In this document: piece by piece, positions 50,664 to 58,576 of the stretch
Layout: each line of letters opens with the position of its first letter
How positions within the stretch are numbered: position 1 is the stretch's first letter
Source of the DNA: an uncultured bacterium
GTDB taxonomy: Bacteria > Bacillota > Clostridia > Oscillospirales > Acutalibacteraceae
Direction: 5' to 3'
Assembly (NCBI GenBank): GCA_905215055.1
Contig: CAJMOH010000010.1
Location: 1 to 63,716, forward strand
Length of the DNA stretch: 63,716 bases
The notes under the pieces: generated by a model
Told to the model about the DNA's origin: nothing
Databases searched by the model: none
Seen by the model: only the letters and a program-made list of their open reading frames with translations
Translations under genes and position numbers: made by a program

Positions 50664-51596
50664 ATGTTCAGCTGGCTGGAGGGCTTAGTCAGCAGCATCG
50701 CCTCCTCCATCGGCGGGGTGTTCGAGGGCATCGGCGACACCATCGTCAACGCCATTTGGGACAACCTCATGAAGTGGCTCTTCAACAGCCTGTACGACGC
50801 CATTGCCGATGTGTTCACCCAGATGGGCGGCATGGGTGCGGAGATCTTCGACCTCTCCTGGATTGAGTCCGCCGTTCATCTCTTCTTTTTGTTCGGCTGG
50901 GTGTTGTTCGGGGTGGGCGTCATTGTGGCGGCCTTTGATCTTGCGGTGGAATACCAGAATGGCCGGGCAACAATTAAAAGCACCATGCTCAATATCCTTA
51001 AGGGCTTCTTCGCCGCCAACCTGGTGACGGTTGTTCCAGTAAACCTTTACACCTTCTGCATCAGCCTGCAAAACGTCTTTTTGAAAGACCTTGCCGCCGA
51101 TTTCGTAGGCGCCCAGAGCTTCAACCTGGGCGAGGTGGCCCTCAAGGTGCTGGCAGCCAAATTCGGCCCGCCCACCGTGGGAGCCGCCTTTGGGCTGCTC
51201 AACCTGTTCACCCTTATTGCCCTGGCCTACTGCGTGCTGAAAGTGTTCTTCGCCAATATCAAGAGGGGCGGGATTTTGCTCATCCAGATGGCGGTGGGCA
51301 GTCTGTACTTGTTCAGCGTCCCCCGGGGCTACACAGACGGCTTTTCCCAGTGGTGCAAGCAGATCTTCGCCCTGTGTCTGACCGCTTTTCTTCAGACCGC
51401 CCTGTTGTTTCTAGGGCTGCTCACCTTCCAGGACAACCTGCTCTTGGGCCTTGGCATCATGCTGGCGGCTGGGGAGGTGCCGAGGATCGCCCAACAGTTC
51501 GGGCTGGACAGCTCGGTGAAGGTAAACATGATGAGCGTTGTCCACGCCACGTCTACCGCCGTCAACATGACGAAGAATATCGCAAAATCTCTTTGA
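50664..51596 (+). CDS. TrbL/VirB6-like conjugative membrane protein
   Basis: 310 residues with an amphipathic N-terminus (FSWLEGLVSSIASSIGGVFEGIG) and about six membrane helices, the polytopic channel component of Gram-positive T4SS. The C-terminal GLDSSVKVNMMSVVHATSTAVNM is typical of the group in Clostridia elements. AAGGAAAGGGGTGAC precedes ATG 50664. It is followed by prgI in the usual order. Confidence 0.85.
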   Translation: MFSWLEGLVSSIASSIGGVFEGIGDTIVNAIWDNLMKWLFNSLYDAIADVFTQMGGMGAEIFDLSWIESAVHLFFLFGWVLFGVGVIVAAFDLAVEYQNGRATIKSTMLNILKGFFAANLVTVVPVNLYTFCISLQNVFLKDLAADFVGAQSFNLGEVALKVLAAKFGPPTVGAAFGLLNLFTLIALAYCVLKVFFANIKRGGILLIQMAVGSLYLFSVPRGYTDGFSQWCKQIFALCLTAFLQTALLFLGLLTFQDNLLLGLGIMLAAGEVPRIAQQFGLDSSVKVNMMSVVHATSTAVNMTKNIAKSL

Positions 51597-51609
51597 GAGG
51601 TGTTTGACT

Positions 51610-51876
51610 ATGAAACTCTACATTTACCCCCAAAATTTGAAAGCCACCGCCAACCTGTGGCTGTGGAGCCTGCGGGACTTCGCCCTCATCTGCGTAGGGC
51701 TGCTTATTTCCCTGGTGGCCCTGACCCAGATGGGCATTTTGCTGCCCTTGTCGCTCACGGCGGCCTTTGCTTTCCTCTCCATCCGCATGGAGGATTTGAC
51801 CGTGCTGGACTACATCCGGTTCGCCGCCAAGTTCACCATCTCCACCCAGCAAGAGTACCGCTGGGCGGAGCATTGA
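51610..51876 (+). CDS. PrgI family conjugation protein (VirB3-like)
   Basis: 88 residues: short cytosolic N-terminus (MKLYIYPQNLKATANLWLW), two close membrane helices, then IRMEDLTVLDYIRFAAKF ending in a basic tail. Such small proteins sit beside VirB4 in most Gram-positive T4SS. ATG 51610 has GAGAGG 9 nt upstream; the TTG at 51604 is too close. Confidence 0.85.
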   Translation: MKLYIYPQNLKATANLWLWSLRDFALICVGLLISLVALTQMGILLPLSLTAAFAFLSIRMEDLTVLDYIRFAAKFTISTQQEYRWAEH

Positions 51877-51888
51877 AAGGAGAAAGTC

Positions 51889-52491
51889 TTGAAAAAGCAG
51901 AAAAAGAAAAAGCGCGGGAAAAAGTCGGTGCAAAACCTATTGGGACTCCAGGGCTTCACCACTTATGGCCTCAAGACCACCGGCGGTGAACTGGTCTATT
52001 TTGCCATCCAGCCCACCAACATTTCCGTGCTGTCCCACGTCAACATTGAAATCAAGATCCGGCACCTGCTCATGGTGCTCACAGCCCTGCCCCACCTGGA
52101 GGTGGCCTGCCTGGACTCCGCCCAGCGCTTTGACGACAACCAGCAATTCATGGAGAGCCGCATCCGTCAGGAGGATAACCCCAAGGTGCGCTATGCCTTA
52201 GCGCAAGACCGGGAGTTCCTGGACTCCATCCAGCTGGAGATGTCCACCGCCAGGCAGTTTGTGCTGGCCCTGCGCTTTAAGAATGAAAAAGACAGCCAAA
52301 TATTCTCCAGAATCAACGACGCGCGAAAAGCCTTGCATGACGAGGGCTTCGAAGCGCGGCGCATGGGCCCATCGGAGGTCAAACGGATGCTGGCCCTGTA
52401 CTTTGAAGCCTCTATGACCGGCGACCAGATCCCTGAAGTGGAGGGCTCGGAAAACTTCGACCTCAGCAAATTGAGAGGTGCTACCTTATGA
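51889..52491 (+). CDS. Conserved T4SS-associated protein upstream of sortase and VirB4
   Basis: 200 residues; a very basic N-terminus (KKQKKKKRGKKS) then an alpha/beta body (GGELVYFAIQPTNISVLSHVNIEIKI, RFDDNQQFMESRIRQEDNP, ARQFVLALRFKNEKDSQIFSRIND). It looks like a relative of the N-terminal region of VirB4/TraE-type proteins, split off as its own gene; this is tentative. The start is TTG 51889 and its stop overlaps the sortase start (ATGA). Confidence 0.65.
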   Translation: MKKQKKKKRGKKSVQNLLGLQGFTTYGLKTTGGELVYFAIQPTNISVLSHVNIEIKIRHLLMVLTALPHLEVACLDSAQRFDDNQQFMESRIRQEDNPKVRYALAQDREFLDSIQLEMSTARQFVLALRFKNEKDSQIFSRINDARKALHDEGFEARRMGPSEVKRMLALYFEASMTGDQIPEVEGSENFDLSKLRGATL

Positions 52492-53294
52492 AGAAAACTG
52501 TGTTAGTTTTAATCACTTTCGCCCTGGTCATTGCCGTGGCAGGCAGCGGCTTCTGGCTGGTGCATTACTTCATCGACAGCCGGGAGCAACGCCAGACGTA
52601 TGAAACTCTAGCGGAGGAATTTGTGCTGGAGAGCACGCCAACGCCCGAATCCAATACGCCGGCCGAAAATAGTTCGCCCACTGAAAATTCCAGTGAGCCG
52701 GCTGAAACCGTATCCTTGACCACCGCCCCGCCTCGCCATGACTTGGCAGCCCTGGCAACGGAAAACCCCGACTGTGTGGGGTGGCTTACCATCCCGGACA
52801 CGGGGATCGACTACCCCGTCATGCACACGCCGGATACCCCGGAGCACTACCTGCGCCGGGATTTCTACGGCAACTCCGCCAGCGGCGGGACGCCCTTCCT
52901 GGATGGCAGAAATGAAGCCCAAGTGGAGGGACAGAATTTGATTCTGTATGGCCACAACATGATGGACGGCAGTATGTTTAAGCCGCTCATTAGCTACCTG
53001 GAGCCTAACTTCCGGGGGACGCATAAGGACATCTTCCTGGAGATTGATGGCAGGCAATACCACTATGAAGTGCTGGCCGTGGTGGAAACTTCCGTAAAAT
53101 CCACTCTATATACGTTTACGGATTTAAGCGACCCTGCCGAGGAATCCGACTTCCGAGCGGCGCTGCTGAAGGAGACAGAGTTGGAGGTTGTCCACCAGGC
53201 CTCTGGCTACTTGACCCTCTCCACTTGCAACAATGGAGGCGGGAGCAGCCGGGTGCTGGTCATCGCGGCCCTTGCCGGGGAGGTGTCCCAGTGA
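52488..53294 (+). CDS. srtB: Class B sortase
   Basis: 268-residue membrane-anchored transpeptidase. N-terminal signal anchor (about 3-28), Ser/Pro/Glu linker to about 80, then the catalytic domain with His156 (LYGHNMMDG), Cys247 (LTLSTC) and Arg255 (SSRVLVIA). It should cleave the VPQTGG-type signal of the giant adhesin in the same element; that signal is LPxTG-like, an unusual pairing for class B. It is embedded in the T4SS run and overlaps virB4. Confidence 0.93.
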   Translation: MKKTVLVLITFALVIAVAGSGFWLVHYFIDSREQRQTYETLAEEFVLESTPTPESNTPAENSSPTENSSEPAETVSLTTAPPRHDLAALATENPDCVGWLTIPDTGIDYPVMHTPDTPEHYLRRDFYGNSASGGTPFLDGRNEAQVEGQNLILYGHNMMDGSMFKPLISYLEPNFRGTHKDIFLEIDGRQYHYEVLAVVETSVKSTLYTFTDLSDPAEESDFRAALLKETELEVVHQASGYLTLSTCNNGGGSSRVLVIAALAGEVSQ

Positions 53295-55210
53295 GCAGAA
53301 AGAAAAAGAAAGAAGAAAAACGAGAGCAGCTGGCTATCAAGGACTTCTTCGACCGCATCCTGCCCGGCGTCCTCAAGTTCTATTCCGACCACTACATCTG
53401 CGGGGATTCTTACCGCTGTGTGTGGGCCATCAAGGAGTACCCGCCCTCAACCGAGGAACAGGCAATTCTCAGACAGCTGGCAGACCGCACCCATGTCACC
53501 CTACGGATCTACAACCGGCTGGTGGACCATGCGGAACAGCACCGGATCATCCAAAACGCCAACCGGCGCAACCGGCTTCGCTTCGGCGGGGATGACATCC
53601 AAGAGATGGTGGACGCGGAGCATAATTTGAAAGATGTGAAGCAGCTGTTGACTAATCTGCGGACCAACGGTGAGACTCTCCTGCACACTGCTGTGTTCAT
53701 CGAACTAAAAGCCGCGGACATGGAAAAACTGCGGGAGCTGCAATCCGACGTCATGATGGAGCTGACCCGTTGCAAGATCAGCGTGGACAGGCTGACCCTC
53801 CGTCAGCTGGATGGGTTCCTCTCGGTACTGCCCTTTGGGTACAATCACTTTGGCAGCCAGTACGAGCGGGTGCTGCCCGCCAGCTCGGTGGCCAATCTCT
53901 ATCCTTTCAACTATTCCGGCAAGACCGACCCCCACGGGTTCTACCTGGGGAGGGATAAGTTCGGCACCAACATTCTCACGGACTTCGATAGGAGATCGGA
54001 TGACAAAACCAACGCCAACGTGCTGATTCTGGGCAACTCCGGCCAGGGCAAGTCCCACCTTTTGAAGGGAATTTTGGCGAATCTCCGGGAGTCCGGAAAA
54101 TCTCTCATCGTCCTGGACCCCGAGGCCGAGTACCAGGAGCTTTGCGAAAACTTAGGCGGATGCTACCTGGACTACCTCTCCGGGGAGTACGTTATCAATC
54201 CGTTGCAACCCCAGAATTGGGACGAAGACCCGGTCAACGAGGACGATGAGCGCACCCCCGAGCAGCGTGACGCTGCACCCATATCGCGTTTTCCAATAAG
54301 CGAATTAGGGAAGCTCGCTTCCGCGCCGCAGTCTCCCGTTGTACCCGTCCCCGGTCCCTTTCAGAAAACCACCATGCTCTCCCGGCACATCTCCTACCTA
54401 AAGGACTTCTTCCGCTCCTACAAGGATTTCACCACGGCCCAGCTGGACACCATCGAGCTGATGCTCCAGAAGCTGTACCGCCGCTTTGACATGGACGACT
54501 ACACGGACTTCTCCCAGGTGGCTCCAGACAAGTTCCCCACCATGTCGGATTTCTATGACCTGCTGGAAGAAGAATACGATTTGTACGATGCGAAGAAGAA
54601 AAACCTCTTTTCCGAGGAAACAATTCAAGAAGTTTGCCTGGGGCTCCACTCCATGTGCAAGGGCGCGGAAAGCAAGTATTTCAACGGACATACCAATATT
54701 AAGGACGACAAATTCCTGGTGTTTGGGGTCAAGGGCATCATGGAGCTGAACCGCAGCCTGCGGGACGCGCTGCTCTTCTCCATTCTCTCCTACATGACCA
54801 ATGCCCTGTTGGGCGCTGGCAACTATGTGGGAGCACTGGATGAGCTGTACCTGTTCCTCACCAATCTGACGGCCATAGAATATATAAGAAATCTCATGAA
54901 GCGTGACCGCAAGAAAGACTCTCTGCTGGTACTGGCCAGCCAGAATATCGAGGACTTCTTGCAGCCTGGTGTTCGGGAGCTGACCAAGCCCCTGTTCTCC
55001 ATCCCTACCCACCAATTCCTGTTCAACCCCGGCCAGCTGGAGCCGAAAGCCTTTTGCGACACCCTCCAGCTGGAACCAGCGGAATTTGAGCTCATCCGCT
55101 ACCCGGAACGGGGCACTTGTCTGTATAGATGTGGCAATGAGCGGTATCTACTGCAAGTCCACTTCCCCGAATTCAAAGAAGCTATGTTTGGCAGTGCCGG
55201 AGGCAGATAA
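53291..55210 (+). CDS. VirB4-family conjugation ATPase
   Basis: 639-residue energising ATPase of the T4SS. N-terminal domain to about 230, Walker A GNSGQGKS (248-255), Walker B region near VGALDELYLFL and LVLASQNIEDF. Start is GTG 53291 with GGGAGG 8 nt upstream, overlapping the sortase stop. At residues about 325-356 a Pro/Ala/Ser-rich stretch (QRDAAPISRFPISELGKLAS ...) interrupts a region that elsewhere in the family runs straight from an acidic turn into TTMLSRHISYLKDFF; it looks like an in-frame insertion. Confidence 0.93.
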   Translation: MSRKKKKEEKREQLAIKDFFDRILPGVLKFYSDHYICGDSYRCVWAIKEYPPSTEEQAILRQLADRTHVTLRIYNRLVDHAEQHRIIQNANRRNRLRFGGDDIQEMVDAEHNLKDVKQLLTNLRTNGETLLHTAVFIELKAADMEKLRELQSDVMMELTRCKISVDRLTLRQLDGFLSVLPFGYNHFGSQYERVLPASSVANLYPFNYSGKTDPHGFYLGRDKFGTNILTDFDRRSDDKTNANVLILGNSGQGKSHLLKGILANLRESGKSLIVLDPEAEYQELCENLGGCYLDYLSGEYVINPLQPQNWDEDPVNEDDERTPEQRDAAPISRFPISELGKLASAPQSPVVPVPGPFQKTTMLSRHISYLKDFFRSYKDFTTAQLDTIELMLQKLYRRFDMDDYTDFSQVAPDKFPTMSDFYDLLEEEYDLYDAKKKNLFSEETIQEVCLGLHSMCKGAESKYFNGHTNIKDDKFLVFGVKGIMELNRSLRDALLFSILSYMTNALLGAGNYVGALDELYLFLTNLTAIEYIRNLMKRDRKKDSLLVLASQNIEDFLQPGVRELTKPLFSIPTHQFLFNPGQLEPKAFCDTLQLEPAEFELIRYPERGTCLYRCGNERYLLQVHFPEFKEAMFGSAGGR

Positions 55211-55233
55211 CATTCATTATTACAGGAGGTACC

Positions 55234-55461
55234 ATGTTCACATATTATCAAGTCTATATCCTCCACCTGTTAGATGGAACAAAAATCGAACTTGCGGAGG
55301 AATACGATATTCCAGAAGAAAAAGGGTTTATCGGGTTGTATTCAAAAGCTCCCCTTGACGAAATTATCCAAGTCGGGGATCGTCTCACCGGGTTTTCCTT
55401 TATCCCAAAAAGAAATATTGTGTATGTATCCACGGCTGGTGTTGTAAAGAGGGAGGAATGA
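55234..55461 (+). CDS. Small uncharacterised element protein
   Basis: 75 residues: FTYYQVYILHLLDGTKIELAEEY, KGFIGLYSKA and FSFIPKRNIVYVSTAGVV suggest a small beta barrel. There is no recognisable family, tail or membrane segment. AGGAGG lies directly before ATG 55234. It bridges VirB4 and the hydrolase; its stop TGA lies just before the hydrolase start. Confidence 0.65.
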   Translation: MFTYYQVYILHLLDGTKIELAEEYDIPEEKGFIGLYSKAPLDEIIQVGDRLTGFSFIPKRNIVYVSTAGVVKREE

Positions 55462-55464
55462 CCT

Positions 55465-56373
55465 ATCTCCGCAACCATAGGCGCAGCCCTGAAAAAGATC
55501 GCCGTAGCCCTCCTCACCGACCGGCGCAACTGGGAGAAGCTCGCCGTGGCGCTGTTCGCGGTGCTTCTCCTTTTTCTGCTGCCTATCCTCTCTGTGGAAG
55601 CTATCTTCCAGGCGGACATGGACTGGGACAGCCCGGAACTGGTGTCTGCTGTGCTGGAGGAATTGGATGTGGGCAGCCTGGGCTTCTTGGAGAGCTCCAA
55701 CAGCGTGCTGACACAGCTCCAGGAAGCCCTCAAAGCAGCGGGCTTCGGATTCGACGAATTTCGCAAGGCCCAGGCGCTATACTGGTTGGCGCTGTCGCCT
55801 TTTTCGGAAGAACCGGATTTCCTCGAAAAGCTGGTGGGCTGTTTTGCCCCGGACCAATCGGATGAGCAGCTCATCGGTAAAGTAAACGCCGCTTTCGGGA
55901 CGGACATCGACCCGGAGGAATTCGAGAAGATCCTGGCCACCACTGCCAGCGACATGGTGGCCATCGCCCAATCCCAGATCGGGCAGACCGGCGGCCAGCC
56001 CTATTGGTCTTGGTACGGCTTCAGCTCCCGGGTGGAATGGTGCGCCATTTTTGTATCTTGGTGCGCCAACCAGTGCGGCTACATTGACGCGGGGATCGTC
56101 CCCAAATTCGCCGGCTGCGGCGTGGGCGTGCAATGGTTCCAAAACCGGGGACAGTGGCTCCCTGGCAGCGCCACCCCCGAGCCGGGAATGATTATCTTCT
56201 TTCAGTGGTACGGAAGCGACTCTTCTATTGCCGACCATGTGGGCATTGTGGAGCGGGTAGAAAACGGCCGGATCTACACCATAGAGGGCAACGCCAACGA
56301 CCAGGTGCGCCGGAACAGTTATCCCGTGGGCTACGGGGAGATCAAAGGGTACGGTGTGCCGGTTACTGACTAG
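55465..56373 (+). CDS. CHAP-domain cell-wall hydrolase of the T4SS (VirB1-like), apparent ATC start
   Basis: About 302 residues: a short cytosolic N-terminus (SATIGAALKKIAVALL), one membrane helix (LAVALFAVLLLFLLPIL), a helical spacer, then a CHAP domain with Cys in EWCAIFVSWC and His in ADHVGIVERV and a Glu-Gly-Asn motif (IEGNAND). It would open peptidoglycan for the transfer channel. The first canonical in-frame start is GTG 55546, inside the helix. The family-like N-terminus begins right after ATC 55465, with GGGAGG 8 nt upstream and an in-frame TGA at 55459-55461. Confidence 0.82.
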   Translation: MSATIGAALKKIAVALLTDRRNWEKLAVALFAVLLLFLLPILSVEAIFQADMDWDSPELVSAVLEELDVGSLGFLESSNSVLTQLQEALKAAGFGFDEFRKAQALYWLALSPFSEEPDFLEKLVGCFAPDQSDEQLIGKVNAAFGTDIDPEEFEKILATTASDMVAIAQSQIGQTGGQPYWSWYGFSSRVEWCAIFVSWCANQCGYIDAGIVPKFAGCGVGVQWFQNRGQWLPGSATPEPGMIIFFQWYGSDSSIADHVGIVERVENGRIYTIEGNANDQVRRNSYPVGYGEIKGYGVPVTD

Positions 56374-56378
56374 AGAGG

Positions 56379-56636
56379 ATGATGACTATAAAACTGCGGG
56401 ACTATTTGCGGCTCCACCCCAACCAGGGCGTGGAGCTTCTCACGGAATTTGGCTATTACACACTGACAAAACAGGAAATCAAAACCCAGCTTCGCAAGCA
56501 CGGGGCCGTGCGTTCAGTGACGGGCAGACCCCTGGTGTTCGACACTCTGCTGGAACAGGAGGTGCTGGATGAGCAGCCCGGCGACCCGCCCCTGCTGCGG
56601 ACGGGCAGAAAAGAAAGAAGGGATGAACCATGCTAA
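56379..56636 (+). CDS. Small uncharacterised element protein
   Basis: 85 residues or slightly fewer: IKLRDYLRLHPNQGVELLTEFGYYTLTKQEIKTQLRKHG then a basic, variable tail. No family is recognised. ATGs at 56379 and 56382 lie 0 and 3 nt from GAGAGG. ATA at 56388 lies 9 nt away, in the same layout (gact before the start, AAACT after) as the prgI start, so the ancestral start may have been there. It overlaps the next gene by 7 nt. Confidence 0.6.
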   Translation: MMTIKLRDYLRLHPNQGVELLTEFGYYTLTKQEIKTQLRKHGAVRSVTGRPLVFDTLLEQEVLDEQPGDPPLLRTGRKERRDEPC

Positions 56637-57352
56637 CCTTTCAAAAATACGTTCACTTTATGAGGACGCAGTTCCCACCTGGGAGCCGCGTCCTTTTATT
56701 ATCCAACGACCAACCCAATCTCGTACCGGACGGCACCATGGGAACACTGACAGAAATCGATTCGGCGGGCCGGTTCCTGGTGAACTGGGACAACGGCAAA
56801 CGCACGGCACTCAACCTGGAGGATGATCACTTCCGTATTTTCCAATCCGACCCAATGGAGCTGAAGCTGCACTTTCCCCTCCGCGGGGAACTTTACACCC
56901 GCAATGAGTGGGGCGACCTGGCGGACGATCCTGTGGAACTGACAGGCGGTGACCTCACCCCCTACCTGGGAGACATCCGGGAGGCCCTCCAGGAGAACCA
57001 GCTCCCAGAGGAGCAGGAGCGTGGACTGATGCACTGGTACAGAGAATCCGACGCTCTGACCTGGAAAGTGAAGTCCGCCTTCTTCGATGTGGAACTTCAC
57101 GATGGACAGCTTTGGGGCGTGGCGGACTGTGAAATTTTAGAACCCCTGGAGGGGGACGACCTTGACCGGCTCACCACCTACCTGACGGGACAAGCCGCAG
57201 ACGGGTGGGGCGAGGGCTTCGAGCAGCGGGAGATCCCCGTGGGCAGGGGCCTGCTCTATGTCCACCTGTGGGACGGGCAGGATTGGGAGATGACTACCAC
57301 GGAGCCGGAGCAGAGAGAGAAAGGAGAGATGAGGTTTGGACAAAGTCTTTAA
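56630..57352 (+). CDS. DUF4314-like N-terminus fused to an uncharacterised domain
   Basis: 240 residues. The first 70 resemble the protein at 41699: PPGSRVLLLSNDQPNLVPDG, TMGTLTEIDSAGRFLVNWDNGKRTAL and DDHFRIF. The remainder (LKLHFPLRGELYTRNEWGDL, YRESDALTWKVKSAFFDVELHDGQLWGVADCEI) is an alpha/beta domain I do not recognise. It ends in FGQSL without the Met tail. It overlaps the next gene by 17 nt. Confidence 0.7.
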   Translation: MLTFQKYVHFMRTQFPPGSRVLLLSNDQPNLVPDGTMGTLTEIDSAGRFLVNWDNGKRTALNLEDDHFRIFQSDPMELKLHFPLRGELYTRNEWGDLADDPVELTGGDLTPYLGDIREALQENQLPEEQERGLMHWYRESDALTWKVKSAFFDVELHDGQLWGVADCEILEPLEGDDLDRLTTYLTGQAADGWGEGFEQREIPVGRGLLYVHLWDGQDWEMTTTEPEQREKGEMRFGQSL

Positions 57353-57977
57353 AGTGGAGATAACCAACGGTGAGCCGAACGGATACCTTTCTGCCACCTT
57401 TCTGGACCTACCGGCCAGCGAAAATGAGTACATCCAGGCCCAAATCCAGGCCAAGGTCGCAAACTCTGAAAAAATGGAAACTGAGGTACTCCAGGTCTAC
57501 CAAGGACCGGTTACCACTGACATGGTGGACGGCACTCCCTTTTCCGAACTCAACACCCTGGCTGCTGTCCTCTCCCAGCTGGACGACACCCAGGCTTTCG
57601 CCCTGGAGGGGATGCTGAAGATCCGTCAAGAGGCAACAGGCGTCCAGGAGATTCCCGTTTCGGATATCCTCCACATGGCGGACAACACCGGCCGGTGCAT
57701 GGTGGCCGCCCACATTTGGGACCACCTGGCCCTGGGACATCTTCTCTATGAAACAGAACTCATGCCCGAGAGCGCCGCCCGGCTGCTGGACGTGACCAAG
57801 GCAGGTTCCGAGTACCAGAACGAGCTTCTCACCGTCTGCGCCCGCCAGTGGCAGCGGGAGATAAAGGGTGTGTTCGTGTCCCAGGGGTATGTGGAGCCAG
57901 ACCCGGAGTTTCTTCCCTTTCTGCTGGGGCAGGAACAAGAGCAGGAGGAGTCGCCGCAAATGGGGATGTCCCCATGA
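57336..57977 (+). CDS. ArdA-like antirestriction-type protein (tentative), Met-x-Met tail
   Basis: 213 residues, acidic. TPFSELNTLAAVLSQLDDTQAFALEGML recalls the ELN-rich helix region of ArdA, the DNA mimic that blocks type I restriction during entry of conjugative DNA; the rest (ILHMADNTGRCMVAAHIWDHLALGHLL) is only loosely similar. The start is TTG 57336 behind AAAGGAG. It ends SPQMGMSP, the shared tail with two extra residues. Its stop overlaps the next start (ATGA). Confidence 0.5.
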   Translation: MDKVFKVEITNGEPNGYLSATFLDLPASENEYIQAQIQAKVANSEKMETEVLQVYQGPVTTDMVDGTPFSELNTLAAVLSQLDDTQAFALEGMLKIRQEATGVQEIPVSDILHMADNTGRCMVAAHIWDHLALGHLLYETELMPESAARLLDVTKAGSEYQNELLTVCARQWQREIKGVFVSQGYVEPDPEFLPFLLGQEQEQEESPQMGMSP

Positions 57978-58564
57978 CCGGAAAAGAAAACCCACTGGAA
58001 GAACTGGAAAAAGCCTACGCCCAGTGGGAGAGCCTGTATAAGCAGGGCGGCAGCGACCCTTTCTACCCGGACGGCGTCAATCTCAACCTGGTGCGGAACC
58101 ACATCCTTTACTTCAAACGGCAAATCGAGGAAACCCAGCCCCTGTACAAGAATAGTGAAGCGTACCAGCGGGAGCTGCCTCCCCAGGTAGAGGACGGCTA
58201 CATGGCCCGGGCGAAGGAAATCCGCGACAACGCCAAAACCACTCTCACCGCATACAAGACCGATCCCTACTACCAGTACCTACTTCACCACTGGGAAGAA
58301 CTGGATGACGTCGGCCTCAAGAAAACCTCCATCCGTCCTGTACTGAACTACGCACAGGCCCTGGAAACAGCTATCCGGGAGGATGACCTGGTCACCATGC
58401 GCCGCCATGAACGGGCAGAGCGTTACCTGGATTCCTTCCGCGCCTGCGCCGAGAAAGTGCGGGACGTGCTGGAGAACCAGGAGCTGAACCTGTTCGCCCT
58501 GGCCGCTCAGGACGATTTTCCTTTTCCGGAGGAAGATGAACCCACCCATGGGATGACTATGTAG
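57974..58564 (+). CDS. Uncharacterised helical element protein with Met-x-Met tail
   Basis: 196 residues, mostly helical and charged: NPLEELEKAYAQWESLYKQG, NLVRNHILYFKRQIEET, MARAKEIRDNAKTTLTAYKTDPYYQYLLHHWEELDDV. There are no membrane segments and no known motif. The C-terminus is acidic, then PTHGMTM. It is coupled to the ArdA-like gene by ATGA and followed by the amidoligase gene. Confidence 0.7.
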   Translation: MTGKENPLEELEKAYAQWESLYKQGGSDPFYPDGVNLNLVRNHILYFKRQIEETQPLYKNSEAYQRELPPQVEDGYMARAKEIRDNAKTTLTAYKTDPYYQYLLHHWEELDDVGLKKTSIRPVLNYAQALETAIREDDLVTMRRHERAERYLDSFRACAEKVRDVLENQELNLFALAAQDDFPFPEEDEPTHGMTM

Positions 58565-58576
58565 GGTGGTGATAGC

